From a bacterium (GTDB lineage Bacteria > Sysuimicrobiota > Sysuimicrobiia > Sysuimicrobiales > Segetimicrobiaceae), in NCBI GenBank assembly GCA_035295165.1, contig DATGJN010000058.1:1-41885 (forward strand): a stretch of 41,885 bases of DNA, given 5' to 3'. Below, piece by piece: positions 1-7,993 of this stretch; positions within the stretch are counted from its first letter, which is position 1; every line of letters starts with the position of its first letter. A program made the position numbers and the translations under genes. Below the pieces are notes generated by a model that worked only from the letters and a program-made list of their open reading frames with translations, searched no databases and had not been told where the DNA came from.

Positions 1-1
1 C

Positions 2-785
2 GTTGGCTGGCATGCGGTCCCGCGGCGGATTGCGCTCCTCCTGACCTTCACGGTCGTGGGAGGGGTGATCGTGGGCGGCACGGTGCTCTTCATCCGCGCC
101 GAACGGGCCATTGCCACATTGCCTGAAGCGGTCGGCGCCGGGCTTGCCGAAAGGGGTGGTGCCTACGTACCTCTGGACGCGATGTCGCCCTGGCTCGTCA
201 AAGCCGTGATCGCCGCAGAGGACCAATCGTTTTGGACCAATCCCGGGATCAGCTTTGAGGGGATGGGACGGGCCCTCGTCGTGAACGTCGAACGCCGTGC
301 GTTTGCCGAGGGCGGCAGCACGGTCACCCAGGAGCTCCTTCGCGACCGGCTGCTCGGTCCCCGTAAGACACTCGGCCGAAAGCTTGTCGAAATTGCGTAC
401 GCGCTCCTGGCGGCTCGGCGCTATTCCAAGACTGAGGTCCTGACACTGTTTCTCAACCAAGCCTATTTCGGGCACAATGCCTGGGGGATCGATGCCGCAT
501 CCCGGACCTTCTTCGGCCTGCCGCCACGGAAATTGACCCTCCCACAAGCGGCTCTGCTGGCCGGGGTGCTCCAGGCGCCCACTGCGCTCGATCCGTTCCG
601 CTTTCCGATCGCGGCACGTCGGCGGCGGAGCGAGGTCCTCGACGCGATGGGTCGCGCGGGCTACATCACGCGCGACCAGGCTCGTCAGGCTAACAAGGCG
701 TCGCTTGGGCTTAGAAGATCAGGCAAGGAATCCCCCGCGCCGCCGATCGGTTCACCGTTTTCGCTGACCGAACGTCCCGGTCGAG
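2..785 (+). CDS. GT51 peptidoglycan transglycosylase, 5' partial
   Basis: Glycosyltransferase-51 domain that polymerises lipid II into glycan strands at the outer face of the membrane. The frame is open to the left edge, so the start lies outside the window; the first in-frame GTG (56) sits inside the membrane helix (ALLLTFTVVGGVIVGGTVLF region) and is unlikely to be the true start. Family motifs follow in order: AAEDQSFW with the catalytic Glu, GGSTVTQEL, a basic RKLVEIAYALLAAR helix, FLNQAYFGHNAWGI, and LPQAALLAGVLQAP. No transpeptidase domain follows, so it resembles a monofunctional transglycosylase (MtgA-like) or the front half of a class A PBP. The frame then runs without a stop into the first segment of the broken dedA gene (formal stop at 1117), so the true C-terminus is unclear. 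Confidence 0.8.
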
Positions 786-1365
786 GAACCATCATCACCA
801 ACCTGACCGGCGTCGCCGCAGGATTGGTATCGCACTTGAGTGCTGGTGGGTATGATCCTCGAAAGCGCCGGGGTCCCCTTTCCAAGCGAGGTGATTGTGC
901 CGCTTGGGTCCTGGCGAGCAAAGACGACCAAGGCCCCGGAGCCGTCGTGACCGCGGTGCCATCGGGAACGGCACCGGCTCTTGGATCGGATACGGCGTCG
1001 GTGCAGCGATTCGGCGTGGATGGCAAGGCGGCCGCTGGCTGCGTCGCTCCCACTGGGAAGCTGCCGAACGCTGGTTCCACCGCTGCGGCGACCGGGCAGT
1101 GTTTCTCGGTCGCCTAATCCCGGCGGTGCGTATCTATAGATCCTTTCCTGCCGGCGATCTCTTCATGCCGGCCAGACGATTCACGGCCTACACGGTCGTC
1201 GGCTCGCTGATCTGGTACGCTGCCCTGGCGACCGGCAGTTCCTTCCTACGATCAAGGTGGGGCGTGATTGAGCCGCTGTTCCGCGGCGACGCGCTTGCCA
1301 ACTTTGCGTTCGGGGCAACAGGTCTCATCTGCTGGTACGTTCGCCGGACGCTACGGCACAACTGA
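786..1365 (+). pseudogene. DedA-family membrane protein, frameshifted
   Basis: DedA proteins are polytopic membrane proteins; several act as undecaprenyl-phosphate flippases. The homologous sequence is spread over three frames. Frame 2 holds the N-terminal segment (TIITNLTGVAAGLVSHLSAG). Frame 3, from the ATG at 852, holds MILESAGVPFPSEVIVPLG and ends at a TGA at 948-950. Frame 1, from about 950 to the stop at 1363, holds GTGSWIGYGVGA, GDRAVFLGRLIPAVRIYRSF, PAGDLFMPARRF and the last helices. The FLGRLIPAVR and PAG motifs are family hallmarks. A GAGGAA box precedes an ATC where an ATG would be expected (about 791). At least two frame changes make an intact product unlikely, although sequencing or assembly error could mimic this. 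It lies between two other lipid-carrier/cell-wall genes. Confidence 0.7.
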
Positions 1366-1426
1366 CGGCCGTTCTCAAGGTCGCGCATCGCAGTTCTGGG
1401 ACGCCACGAAAGGGGGAATGACGTTC

Positions 1427-2263
1427 GTGTCACCAATCGCACTTGCCGTCCTCGCCGGGATCGTCCAGGGTGTCGTCGAGTGGTTGCCGGTGAGCAGCAA
1501 GACAATGATCACCCTGATCTTTGCGGCGGCGGGCTACTCCTTTGGGACCGCGTACGTGTTAGGGTTGCTCGCGAACATGGGGTCTTTTGCCGCCGCCCTG
1601 TGGTATTTCCGGCGAGACATCATAGGCGCACTGCGTGGTCTTCGCCAGCCATGGGCCGATACGGACGGCGCGAAGACCCTGCGTTACCTCGTGCTCGCCA
1701 CGCTGGCGACCGGCGCGGTTGGGATACCAGCGTACGAGCTGGCGAAGCACGTGCTGTCGGCCGCGACGGGGGCCGTGGCCATGTTCGCGATCGGAGGAAT
1801 GTTATTGGTTACCAGCGTGATCAACACCCGCCGCGAGCGGCTCGCCCGCGCCGCCGCCCATGAGGGGAAGCACGAGGTGCCCGGGACGGTCGGTTCGTTG
1901 GTCGTCGGAGCGTGCCAGGGAATCGCCGCATTACCGGGCGTCAGCCGTAGCGCTATGACGGTGACACCTCTTCTGCTCCGAGGCTACGATGCGAAAGCGG
2001 CGCTGCGCTTCTCCTTCTTGCTCGACGTCCCGGCCCTGCTGGGCGCGGGGCTTGTGCCACTCGTCGTTGAACACGGCGGCAGCCGCGCGATGAGCAGTGT
2101 CGGTCCGGGGCTCCTCGTCGCCCTGCTGGCCGTTTCCGTGGTGGTCAGCTTCCTCACCATCGACGCCGTCCTCCGTGTAGCGGCGCGCCTTCGCAGCTCG
2201 ATCATCACTCTTGTGATCGGCCTGCTGACTATCGCGTCGGCACTGGCGTTCGGGTTGCGTTAA
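1427..2263 (+). CDS. uppP: Undecaprenyl-diphosphatase UppP/BacA
   Basis: Integral membrane phosphatase that converts undecaprenyl pyrophosphate to the monophosphate, regenerating the lipid carrier for peptidoglycan and other surface polymers. The two family signatures are present: GIVQGVVEWLPVSSKT near the N-terminus and ALPGVSRSAMT in the middle, with about seven hydrophobic segments. The EWLPVSSKT form, instead of the usual EFLPVSSSGHL, is reminiscent of archaeal-type UppP. Start choice: the Shine-Dalgarno AGGGGG (1411-1416) is one base from the ATG at 1418 but ten bases from the GTG at 1427, so GTG is preferred (278 aa). It follows dedA and the transglycosylase on the same strand, forming a lipid-carrier cluster. 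Confidence 0.85.
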   Translation: MSPIALAVLAGIVQGVVEWLPVSSKTMITLIFAAAGYSFGTAYVLGLLANMGSFAAALWYFRRDIIGALRGLRQPWADTDGAKTLRYLVLATLATGAVGIPAYELAKHVLSAATGAVAMFAIGGMLLVTSVINTRRERLARAAAHEGKHEVPGTVGSLVVGACQGIAALPGVSRSAMTVTPLLLRGYDAKAALRFSFLLDVPALLGAGLVPLVVEHGGSRAMSSVGPGLLVALLAVSVVVSFLTIDAVLRVAARLRSSIITLVIGLLTIASALAFGLR

Positions 2264-2293
2264 CGTCAACGAGCCCAGTGCACCGAGTCTAAA

Positions 2294-2838
2294 TTGTGCA
2301 TGTATGGCGAACCTCCGAGCGTGAAGCTGTCGTCGGCCGATCATGACGCGCTGGATGCGCTCGTTCGGCCCGGCACCGTCGAAGCCCGCCTGGCGCGGCA
2401 TGTCCGCACCGTCTTGCTCCTCGAGGCGGGACCTTCCATGCGCGTGACCGCCGAGCGGGTGGGGTTGGCGCCGCGGATGGGCCAGCACTGGACGCGGCGG
2501 TTCCTCGAGGGGGGGCTCGCCGGGTTGGGAGATGCCCCCCGCCCCGGACGCCTCAAACTCATTCCGCTCAGCAACGAGGCCCGCATCATGGCCGAGATGC
2601 AACACCGGCCACCGGGGCCGCGAAGTCAGTCGTCGAGCCGGACGATGGCGGCCCGCCATGGCGTCTCGCAGAGTTTTGTCACCCGCCTGTGGCGCCGCCA
2701 TGGGTTGCAACCGCACCGCGTGGCGGCCTACGTCGGCAGTCCGGATCCCGACTTCGAAGCCAAGGCGGCGATCCTCGGGTTGTATCTCCAGCCGCCCGCC
2801 CATGTCGTCGTCCTCTGCATCGATGAGAAGAGTCACAT
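2294..2838 (+). pseudogene. IS630-family transposase fragment
   Basis: The N-terminal part of an IS630/Tc1-type transposase. Two helix-turn-helix regions are visible (around RVTAERVGLAPRMGQHWTRR and MAARHGVSQSFVTRLWRRHG). The sequence then reaches VVLCIDEKS, where the first Asp of the DDE catalytic triad lies. Similarity stops right after this motif, and the following bases (from about 2838) are antisense to a tyrosine integrase, so the catalytic core and the right end are missing. It cannot be active. I see no convincing terminal inverted repeat on the left. The junction shows that the integrase element and this IS were joined by insertion or deletion. Confidence 0.8.
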
Positions 2839-2839
2839 C

Positions 2840-3874
2840 ATATTCGTGGCGCAAATCATGCCAGCGGATCGGCTGACGCACGCCGACGCGCAGCTGCGCG
2901 GCGCGCCACTGGCGCTTGAGCCAGTTTCCACCCGCGAGCGGCGTGATCCCGTCTTTCGAGAAGACGTACCCATGGGGCCGCGCCTGCTGGAAAATTCGGC
3001 GGACGAGTGGACTCAGGTCAATATCCCGGATCGACTGCTGGGTCTTGGGCGTCTGGGGAACGCGGCGGTAGAGCGAGCGCGTGATCCGCAGGTGATTGTG
3101 GGTGAATTCGATATCCTCGTCTCGCCGGATCGCGATCTGCTCGGACCAACGAACGCCGGCGAGTGCGGCGACGAGCACGGCATCGCGGACGGGCGGACGC
3201 AGCTCTTCGACCGCGCGGACGAAGTCCGCGGGTTCGAGCACCGGTGGCCGACGCTCGCGGGGCCCCTCTTGGGGGAGGTGCCGGCGGCGCAGGATCCCCC
3301 GCAGCGGATTGCTCGGCAAGAGCTCGTAGTCGGCGGTCGCGACCTCCAGGATGGCGGCGAGCAACGCGACCGCGTTCTTGATCGTCTTCGGCGATAGGCG
3401 GGGGCGGTGGGGGTTGGGACGGGTGCGGCTACAGGCTGTCCGTTGCTACTGCGTTTTCCCGGCGATGAACCCTTTCGCCATCGCGCGCGTGATCACCGCG
3501 AGCGGTAGGTCAGCGAATGCCGGCAGGAGATGGTGCGTGAGCAATGATTCGTACGAGCGCCGAGTGGCGGGTTTCAGGTGGATGGCACTCTCTGGCCGCC
3601 AAGTGTGCTCGACGAACTCGCGAAACGTCGGCACGCGCCGACGCCGGAGGCCCAGCCTTCCCGATTCGATGTCGGCGACCCGCAGCGCGCGGACGGTCAT
3701 GGCTTGACGATAACTCCGCCCTGCGGGTTCCCGATGGCGGCGCCCCTGACGGTCGTAGTAACTGATCCACCAGACCCGGCCGCGACGGTACACTCCCGGC
3801 ATGCGGCGCGCTGCTGGCCGCGGCGCCTCTTGATGCACAGGGCCAGACGGTTTCGCAGCATTCTGGTCTGTCAT
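2840..3874 (-). pseudogene. Tyrosine integrase, interrupted and 3'-truncated
   Basis: Site-specific recombinase of an integrated element. Start chosen at ATG 3874 (MTDQNAAK), preceded by an AAAGG box. The order is an N-terminal AP2-like arm-binding region (GVYRRGRVWWISYYDRQGRR), a SAM-like core-binding domain (FVEHTWRPE...LPAFADLPL), then the catalytic domain with AGVRWSEQ (first Arg), PKTQQSIRDI (Lys) and WHDLRH (HxxR). There are two lesions. An in-frame TAG at 3446-3448 splits the gene 28 codons before the next Met of the same frame. The frame also leaves integrase homology just after HDLRH, at the IS630 junction, so the Tyr nucleophile is absent. It lies directly downstream of the excisionase-like gene, the usual xis-int order. 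Confidence 0.8.
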
Positions 3875-3881
3875 TGTGCCT

Positions 3882-4100
3882 TTACTCTCCTGTGGCATAG
3901 CGATTCAAGAACGCTTCGATGTCGTTCAGGCGAAATCGCAACTGCCTCCCAACCCGATGGGCACGCAAGCGACGTGCCCACACGAGCTCGTAAATCCGAT
4001 CCTCCTTGACGGCCAGGTAAACAGCAACCTCTTTCACCGTCCAGAGACGGGGAAGGGTCGAAGTCTCGCGTCCGTCTGCAGGTTTGGGCTCTGTGCTCAT
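3882..4100 (-). CDS. Excisionase/AlpA-type HTH DNA-binding protein
   Basis: Small (72 aa) winged-helix DNA-binding protein of the HTH_17/excisionase family. The core reads LWTVKEVAVYLAVKEDRIYE followed by a wing and the characteristic RVGRQLRFRLNDIEAFL, which typifies excisionases and AlpA-like regulators that bend DNA for integrase. Start at ATG 4100 after GAAGGA; a longer frame to 4193 exists but lacks a ribosome site. Its stop lies 7 bases before the chosen integrase start, indicating co-transcription. With the integrase dead, any remaining role would be regulatory only. Confidence 0.75.
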   Translation of the reverse strand: MSTEPKPADGRETSTLPRLWTVKEVAVYLAVKEDRIYELVWARRLRAHRVGRQLRFRLNDIEAFLNRYATGE

Positions 4101-4170
4101 GCGTCCTTCGCCCCTTAGACCGGCTGAACTCCGTGCCAGGGTACGGCGGGGGGTTGCATCCCGCGCGCCG

Positions 4171-5106
4171 TCATGCTCGACGCTGACCTCCATCCGGTGG
4201 CGTGGAACGGCAGACGGCCACGATCTTCCCGAGATATAGTGGCCGGGCCGCCCACACGGCCCAGTACTGATGATGTTCCTCCAGGGTGTCTCCCGGCGAC
4301 GTTTGAGGTACCGGATCCCACTTCAACTCATTAATCGTGCCACCGTATTGTCGGATCCCATAGACATTGCCGGGGGCGCGAACGACCACCCAATCCCCGA
4401 GTTCCGGTCGGAGCTTCGGGTCAAAGAATACGACGTCTGCGGCGACGATGCCGGCCGCGCGAGCGTCAGGATGACCCTTCGTCACGAACAACAGCCGTAG
4501 ATCGGTAGAGAGGCGTGTCTCGGCAAGGAACCGATCAAGCAGCCGGGGATCAGGTCGCCGGCGGTATTGAAATGGTAGTGGACCCCGCCAGGAGATAAGT
4601 CGATATCGCTCGACTCGCGTACCCGCACGTGCGGGCGCAGATGTTGCTTCGTTCGATGTCAGTTGGATCTCCTCGAGGAAACGCTCAAGTTCCTGTCGAT
4701 CTTGCTCAGTGGTGATACTCGTGTCCTCGAGCGACCGTGCGCCTGTCGACTGAGGATGATCGAAGCGCGCTTGCAGAGCGTCTAGCGCCCTGGCCGCCTG
4801 AAGGATGCTTGCCTGGATGGCCGCGAGCTGGTCTCGAACGTCGTCGGTGGAGACTGGTTCCTTGGCGGCGAGAAGACGATCCAGGGGGGACCGGAGGTGG
4901 CCCGCGATGCGCTGAAGGATCGGGATCGGGATCCGCCTGGCGCCTCGCTCATAGCGAGCGATCGTCGGTTGCTTCACGCCGAGAGCCTGCGCCAGTTCGG
5001 CCTGCGTCTGGCCCGCCCGCCGGCGTTCCTCGCGGAGCCGACGGGCGATTTCCGTGTGGACCACTCGGGGAGGCTTGCTTACGCTCTCCTGACGTGGCTC
5101 GTCCAC
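4171..5106 (-). CDS. XRE-family repressor with degenerate S24-like domain
   Basis: DNA-binding repressor of the type that maintains prophages and integrative elements. GTG start at 5106 with AGGGGGG six bases upstream; 311 aa. Residues about 20-76 form an XRE helix-turn-helix (QTQAELAQALGVKQPTIARY). A variable linker follows, then residues about 206-258 resemble the LexA/CI peptidase fold (GIVAADVVFFDP, LGDWVVVRAPGNVYGIRQY). The Ser expected after the conserved Gly is replaced (GHPDA), and the Lys of the dyad appears to be Arg (GIRQY), so self-cleavage is unlikely. That reading is inferred by eye. It is transcribed toward xis-int and divergently from the ParA remnant, the normal layout of a repressor in a mobile element. 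Confidence 0.75.
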   Translation of the reverse strand: MDEPRQESVSKPPRVVHTEIARRLREERRRAGQTQAELAQALGVKQPTIARYERGARRIPIPILQRIAGHLRSPLDRLLAAKEPVSTDDVRDQLAAIQASILQAARALDALQARFDHPQSTGARSLEDTSITTEQDRQELERFLEEIQLTSNEATSAPARAGTRVERYRLISWRGPLPFQYRRRPDPRLLDRFLAETRLSTDLRLLFVTKGHPDARAAGIVAADVVFFDPKLRPELGDWVVVRAPGNVYGIRQYGGTINELKWDPVPQTSPGDTLEEHHQYWAVWAARPLYLGKIVAVCRSTPPDGGQRRA

Positions 5107-5187
5107 AACTAACCCCCCCTACGGTATCGGTATTTCATTCCATCCATCTGGTCCGGATGGGCCCACCGGTAACTTTGGAGGCTCGTC

Positions 5188-5226
5188 GTGCATATTGTGA
5201 CCGTCTACGCTCGCAAAGGTGGGGTG
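5188..5226 (+). pseudogene. ParA-like ATPase, N-terminal remnant
   Basis: A GTG start (5188) with a strong Shine-Dalgarno (GGAGG, 5176-5181, spacing 6) encodes MHIVTVYARKGGV, the first strand and the start of the deviant Walker A motif (KGGVGKT) of ParA/Soj ATPases. Homology ends exactly after KGGV; the next codons (Ala-Thr-Trp-His) do not continue the motif. The frame drifts on to 5379 without further similarity. It is divergent from the XRE repressor. I read it as the right-hand breakpoint of the deleted mobile element; only about 13 residues support the identity. Confidence 0.5.
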
Positions 5227-5255
5227 GCGACATGGCACGCTATGTCGTCCGGTCT

Positions 5256-5290
5256 GAATCTAGGACACTTTGTTCCCACTGTGAATCTAG
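5256..5290. repeat. Direct repeat GAATCTAG, possible element-end remnant
   Basis: The octamer GAATCTAG occurs at 5256-5263 and 5283-5290, both preceded by TG or CTG. The spacing of 27 bases and the position right after the ParA breakpoint would fit a remnant of an insertion-sequence end that carries repeated transposase sites, but nothing else identifies such an element. The remaining bases up to 5443 show no supportable gene. Confidence 0.25.
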
Positions 5291-5443
5291 AAATCTTCGA
5301 CACAGCTCGCCGGGCCGGGACTCCGCCGCCGCCATCGCCAAGGGACACAGCCTCCTGCGATGACAGTTGCGCCCGGTAATCGTCGGCGCGCTCGCAATGA
5401 AGAGCATGGCGTTGAGGTCCCGCTTGCGCGCCAGATGTTTCTC

Positions 5444-5473
5444 TTGACGAATCCGCGAGAGATCAAGTATCAT
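5444..5473 (+). promoter_or_regulatory. Promoter of the GntR locus
   Basis: TTGACG (5444-5449), an 18-base spacer and TATCAT (5468-5473) fit a sigma-70-type promoter. Transcription would start near 5480, a few bases before the operator and about 30 bases before the gntR start. Confidence 0.55.
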
Positions 5474-5484
5474 GGTATCACTTA

Positions 5485-5502
5485 ATCCTGTAATAACAGG
5501 AT
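5485..5502. promoter_or_regulatory. GntR/HutC operator (inverted repeat)
   Basis: ATCCTGT (5485-5491), the spacer AATA and ACAGGAT (5496-5502) form a perfect 7-bp inverted repeat. Its centre (GTAATAAC) matches the GTnTAnAC pattern of HutC-type operators. The right arm includes the AGGA that serves as ribosome site for gntR, and the repeat sits just downstream of the predicted transcription start. A bound repressor would therefore block elongation of the whole locus, suggesting autoregulation. Confidence 0.6.
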
Positions 5503-5508
5503 GACATT

Positions 5509-6300
5509 ATGGAGTTGAATCTACCCCCCACGCCGATCGAACGGACAAACCCCACGCCCTACTATGCGCAGCTTGCCGCCATACTCCGCCGAAGAGTGGA
5601 TGCAGGACAGTGGAAAATCGGCGACCAGCTCCCGTCCGAAGCCGAACTCGAACAAGCCTATAGCGTCTCGCGCACCGTCGTGAGACAGGCGTTGACTGTC
5701 CTCACCAACGAGGGTTTGGTCGACCGCCGAAAAGGCAAGGGCACGTTTGTCGCGGAGCGCAAGTATACCCCGGCCCTGTTTGAAACCCTGGCCAGTTTCT
5801 ACGACGAGATGGCCGCCCGCGGCCATCCCCCGGTATCCAAGATCCTGACGCTGCGGAGAGAACCCGCACCCCACGATGCGGCCAAAGCCCTCCAGTTGCC
5901 AGAGGGCGCATCCGTGATCAAGCTGCGACGGCTGAGGTCCGTCGACGACACGCCCGTGGTACTCTCCACCAGCTTTCTCCCGTATGCGCTGTGTCCCGCA
6001 CTCCTCGAGGAAGACCTGTCGCGGGCATCGCTCTATAAGTTTCTCGAGACAAAGTACGCGTTCGAGATCGCAACCGGCATCCGCCGCATCGAAGCCGTCG
6101 CCGCCGGACGGGACGACGCGCACATGTTGAAGATCAAGACCGGGGCGCCGCTGCTCGTTGTGCAGACCACGACGTACCTCCGCGACGGCCGGCCGGTGGA
6201 TTTCTCCATCTCCAAGCATCGGGCGGATCGGACTCAGTTTGAAACGCACCTAATCCGTTCGCCACGGCCGAGATCGCTGTCCGCGGTGGCCGGCAGATGA
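5509..6300 (+). CDS. GntR-family (HutC/UTRA) transcriptional regulator
   Basis: 263-aa regulator. Residues about 17-82 form the GntR winged helix (QLPSEAELEQAYSVSRTVVR, then GLVDRRKGKGTFV). Residues about 105-250 form a UTRA effector-binding domain (LRSVDDTPVVLSTSFLP, LLVVQTTTYLRDGRPVDFS), which in this family binds sugar phosphates, amino sugars or related metabolites. ATG at 5509 with AGGA seven bases upstream. Its stop overlaps the next start (ATGA at 6297-6300), so it is translationally coupled to the ABC genes it probably controls. An effector made from the imported substrate is likely, but its identity cannot be read from sequence. Confidence 0.9.
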   Translation: MELNLPPTPIERTNPTPYYAQLAAILRRRVDAGQWKIGDQLPSEAELEQAYSVSRTVVRQALTVLTNEGLVDRRKGKGTFVAERKYTPALFETLASFYDEMAARGHPPVSKILTLRREPAPHDAAKALQLPEGASVIKLRRLRSVDDTPVVLSTSFLPYALCPALLEEDLSRASLYKFLETKYAFEIATGIRRIEAVAAGRDDAHMLKIKTGAPLLVVQTTTYLRDGRPVDFSISKHRADRTQFETHLIRSPRPRSLSAVAGR

Positions 6301-7178
6301 CGGTCGCGAGACAGCGGGGGCAGACGCCAGTAGCGGCTTCCGTGGGGGACACACCGTCCGGCGGGTCGACTGTGCTGGCCCACCCCAAGATCCTGATCGA
6401 AGACGTCATGTTCGAATATCCTGATCCTCGGTCGGACGCGCGACTGCGGGCGCTCGACGGGGTGACGATCCGCGTGCGGAAGAATGAGTTCTTCTGCGTC
6501 CTCGGCCCGAGCGGCTGCGGAAAGTCGACGCTGCTCTACTTGATCGCCGGCCTGCAGCGTCCGACCCAGGGGCGGATCTTGGTCGACGGCACGCCCGTCA
6601 AAGGCCCCGGGGCTGATCGGGGTCTCGTCTTCCAAGAGTACGCGCTCCTGCCCTGGCGGACCGTGCGCGAGAACGTCGGCTTGGGCCTCAAGATCCGCGG
6701 GGCCCCGCAGGCCGAGCGCGACGCGATCGCACGCGCTTTCATCGAACTCATCGGGCTGCGGGGTTTCGAGGACAAGTTCCCTCATGAGCTGTCCGGCGGC
6801 ATGCGGCAGCGGGTCGCAGTCGCGCGCACGCTGGCCAACTCGCCGCAGGTGGCGTTGATGGACGAGCCGTTCGCGGCCGTCGACGCCCAGACGCGCACCA
6901 CCCTGCAGGAAGAACTTACCCGCATCTGGTCCCAGACGAAGGTCACCGTGTTCTTCGTAACCCACAACGTCGACGAGGCGATTTTCCTCGGAGACCGGGT
7001 GCTCGTGATGACGCCCCGCCCGGGCCGCGTCCAGGGCATTGTCACGGTCAATGTGCCCCGCGAGGAGCGCCAGTGGGCCACGCTCGAGCGGGACCCGCGG
7101 TTTGTCGGGCTCAGGAGCCAGCTCAACGAGATGATCCGCCAGTCCGCGGTCCCAGCCGATGGCCATCGCGATCACTAG
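6297..7178 (+). CDS. ABC transporter ATPase, nitrate/sulfonate/taurine type
   Basis: Cytoplasmic ATPase of an SsuB/TauB/NrtD-like importer, 293 aa with a roughly 30-residue N-terminal extension. The motifs are complete: Walker A GPSGCGKST (70-78), Q-loop VFQEYALLPWRTV, signature LSGGMRQRVAVARTL, Walker B VALMDEPFAAVDA and H-loop FVTHNVDEA. The start overlaps the gntR stop by four bases, and the end overlaps the downstream permease by 20 bases, so this is one operon. Related subfamilies move nitrate, sulfonates, taurine, riboflavin or pyrimidine precursors; sequence alone does not choose among them. Confidence 0.9.
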   Translation: MTVARQRGQTPVAASVGDTPSGGSTVLAHPKILIEDVMFEYPDPRSDARLRALDGVTIRVRKNEFFCVLGPSGCGKSTLLYLIAGLQRPTQGRILVDGTPVKGPGADRGLVFQEYALLPWRTVRENVGLGLKIRGAPQAERDAIARAFIELIGLRGFEDKFPHELSGGMRQRVAVARTLANSPQVALMDEPFAAVDAQTRTTLQEELTRIWSQTKVTVFFVTHNVDEAIFLGDRVLVMTPRPGRVQGIVTVNVPREERQWATLERDPRFVGLRSQLNEMIRQSAVPADGHRDH

Positions 7179-7989
7179 CACCGTGCTGAGCCGCCCCGCC
7201 CGTTTCGCGGCGCGGCACCCGTCGCTGACGACGATCCTGAAAAACGTTGGCCCGTTCGTCCCGCTGCTCGCGCTGTGGCAGGTGCTCGTGTGGCTCCGGG
7301 TGTCGCCTCCGAGCTTCCTCCCCGCCCCGGCGTCGCTCGTGCCGGCGTTTACGTCGCTCGCCGAGCGGTCGAATCTCTTCGGGCAACTGTCACTCACCGT
7401 GTACCGCGTCGCCGCGGCCGCGGCGATCGGCCTGGGCGCTGGCGTGCTGCTGGGCGCCGCCGTCGGAACGAGCCGGACTTTGTACACATCGCTCCGGGGC
7501 ATCATCGACTACCTACAGGCAGTCGGCGAGATCGGATGGCTCCCGCTCTTCATCATCTGGTCCGGCTTCAACGACCGGACCATCATCCTGACCGTGGCCT
7601 ACACGATCTTCTTCCCGGTGTTCTATGGGACGGTCTCCGGCCTACTCACCGTCCCCAAAACCCTCAGCGACTCTGTCCTCACCCTCGGCGGTGGCCGCTG
7701 GCATGTCCTGCGGGAGGTCCTGCTACCGGGCGCACTCCCGGCGATCATTACCGGCCTGCGCGTCGGGATGGGCTTCGGCTGGCGCACGGTCATCCTGGCC
7801 GAAATGCTGGTGGCCCAAGCCGGGCTCGGCGTCCTGATGTTCCAGGCCCGCTCGTTCTTCCGCGTGGACTGGGTGCTCGTCGGCATGGTGTTGAGCGGCA
7901 TGCTCTGGCTACTGACGGACCGGTTCGTGCTGCTGCCCCTCGAGGCGCACACCATCCAGCACTGGGGCATCCAGGTGGTGGAGGCGTAA
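7159..7989 (+). CDS. ABC transporter permease (SsuC/TauC type)
   Basis: 276-aa inner-membrane permease with about six hydrophobic segments and the BPD-type EAA loop (GGGRWHVLREVLLPGALP) that docks on the ATPase. The start lies inside the end of the ATPase gene. It is clearly a paralogue of the next gene: both share the GGxRWxVxREVLLPGALP loop and a GLGVLxxQ...FFR segment, so the importer probably uses a heterodimer of permeases. The GWRTVILAEMLVAQAGLGVL stretch is typical of the nitrate/sulfonate/taurine family. Confidence 0.9.
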   Translation: MAIAITSTVLSRPARFAARHPSLTTILKNVGPFVPLLALWQVLVWLRVSPPSFLPAPASLVPAFTSLAERSNLFGQLSLTVYRVAAAAAIGLGAGVLLGAAVGTSRTLYTSLRGIIDYLQAVGEIGWLPLFIIWSGFNDRTIILTVAYTIFFPVFYGTVSGLLTVPKTLSDSVLTLGGGRWHVLREVLLPGALPAIITGLRVGMGFGWRTVILAEMLVAQAGLGVLMFQARSFFRVDWVLVGMVLSGMLWLLTDRFVLLPLEAHTIQHWGIQVVEA

Positions 7990-7993
7990 CCGC

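Noticed and set aside
1931-2838. Long continuation of the minus-strand integrase frame
   Set aside because: After the HDLRH motif it is antisense to the IS630 fragment and uppP and has shadow-type composition.
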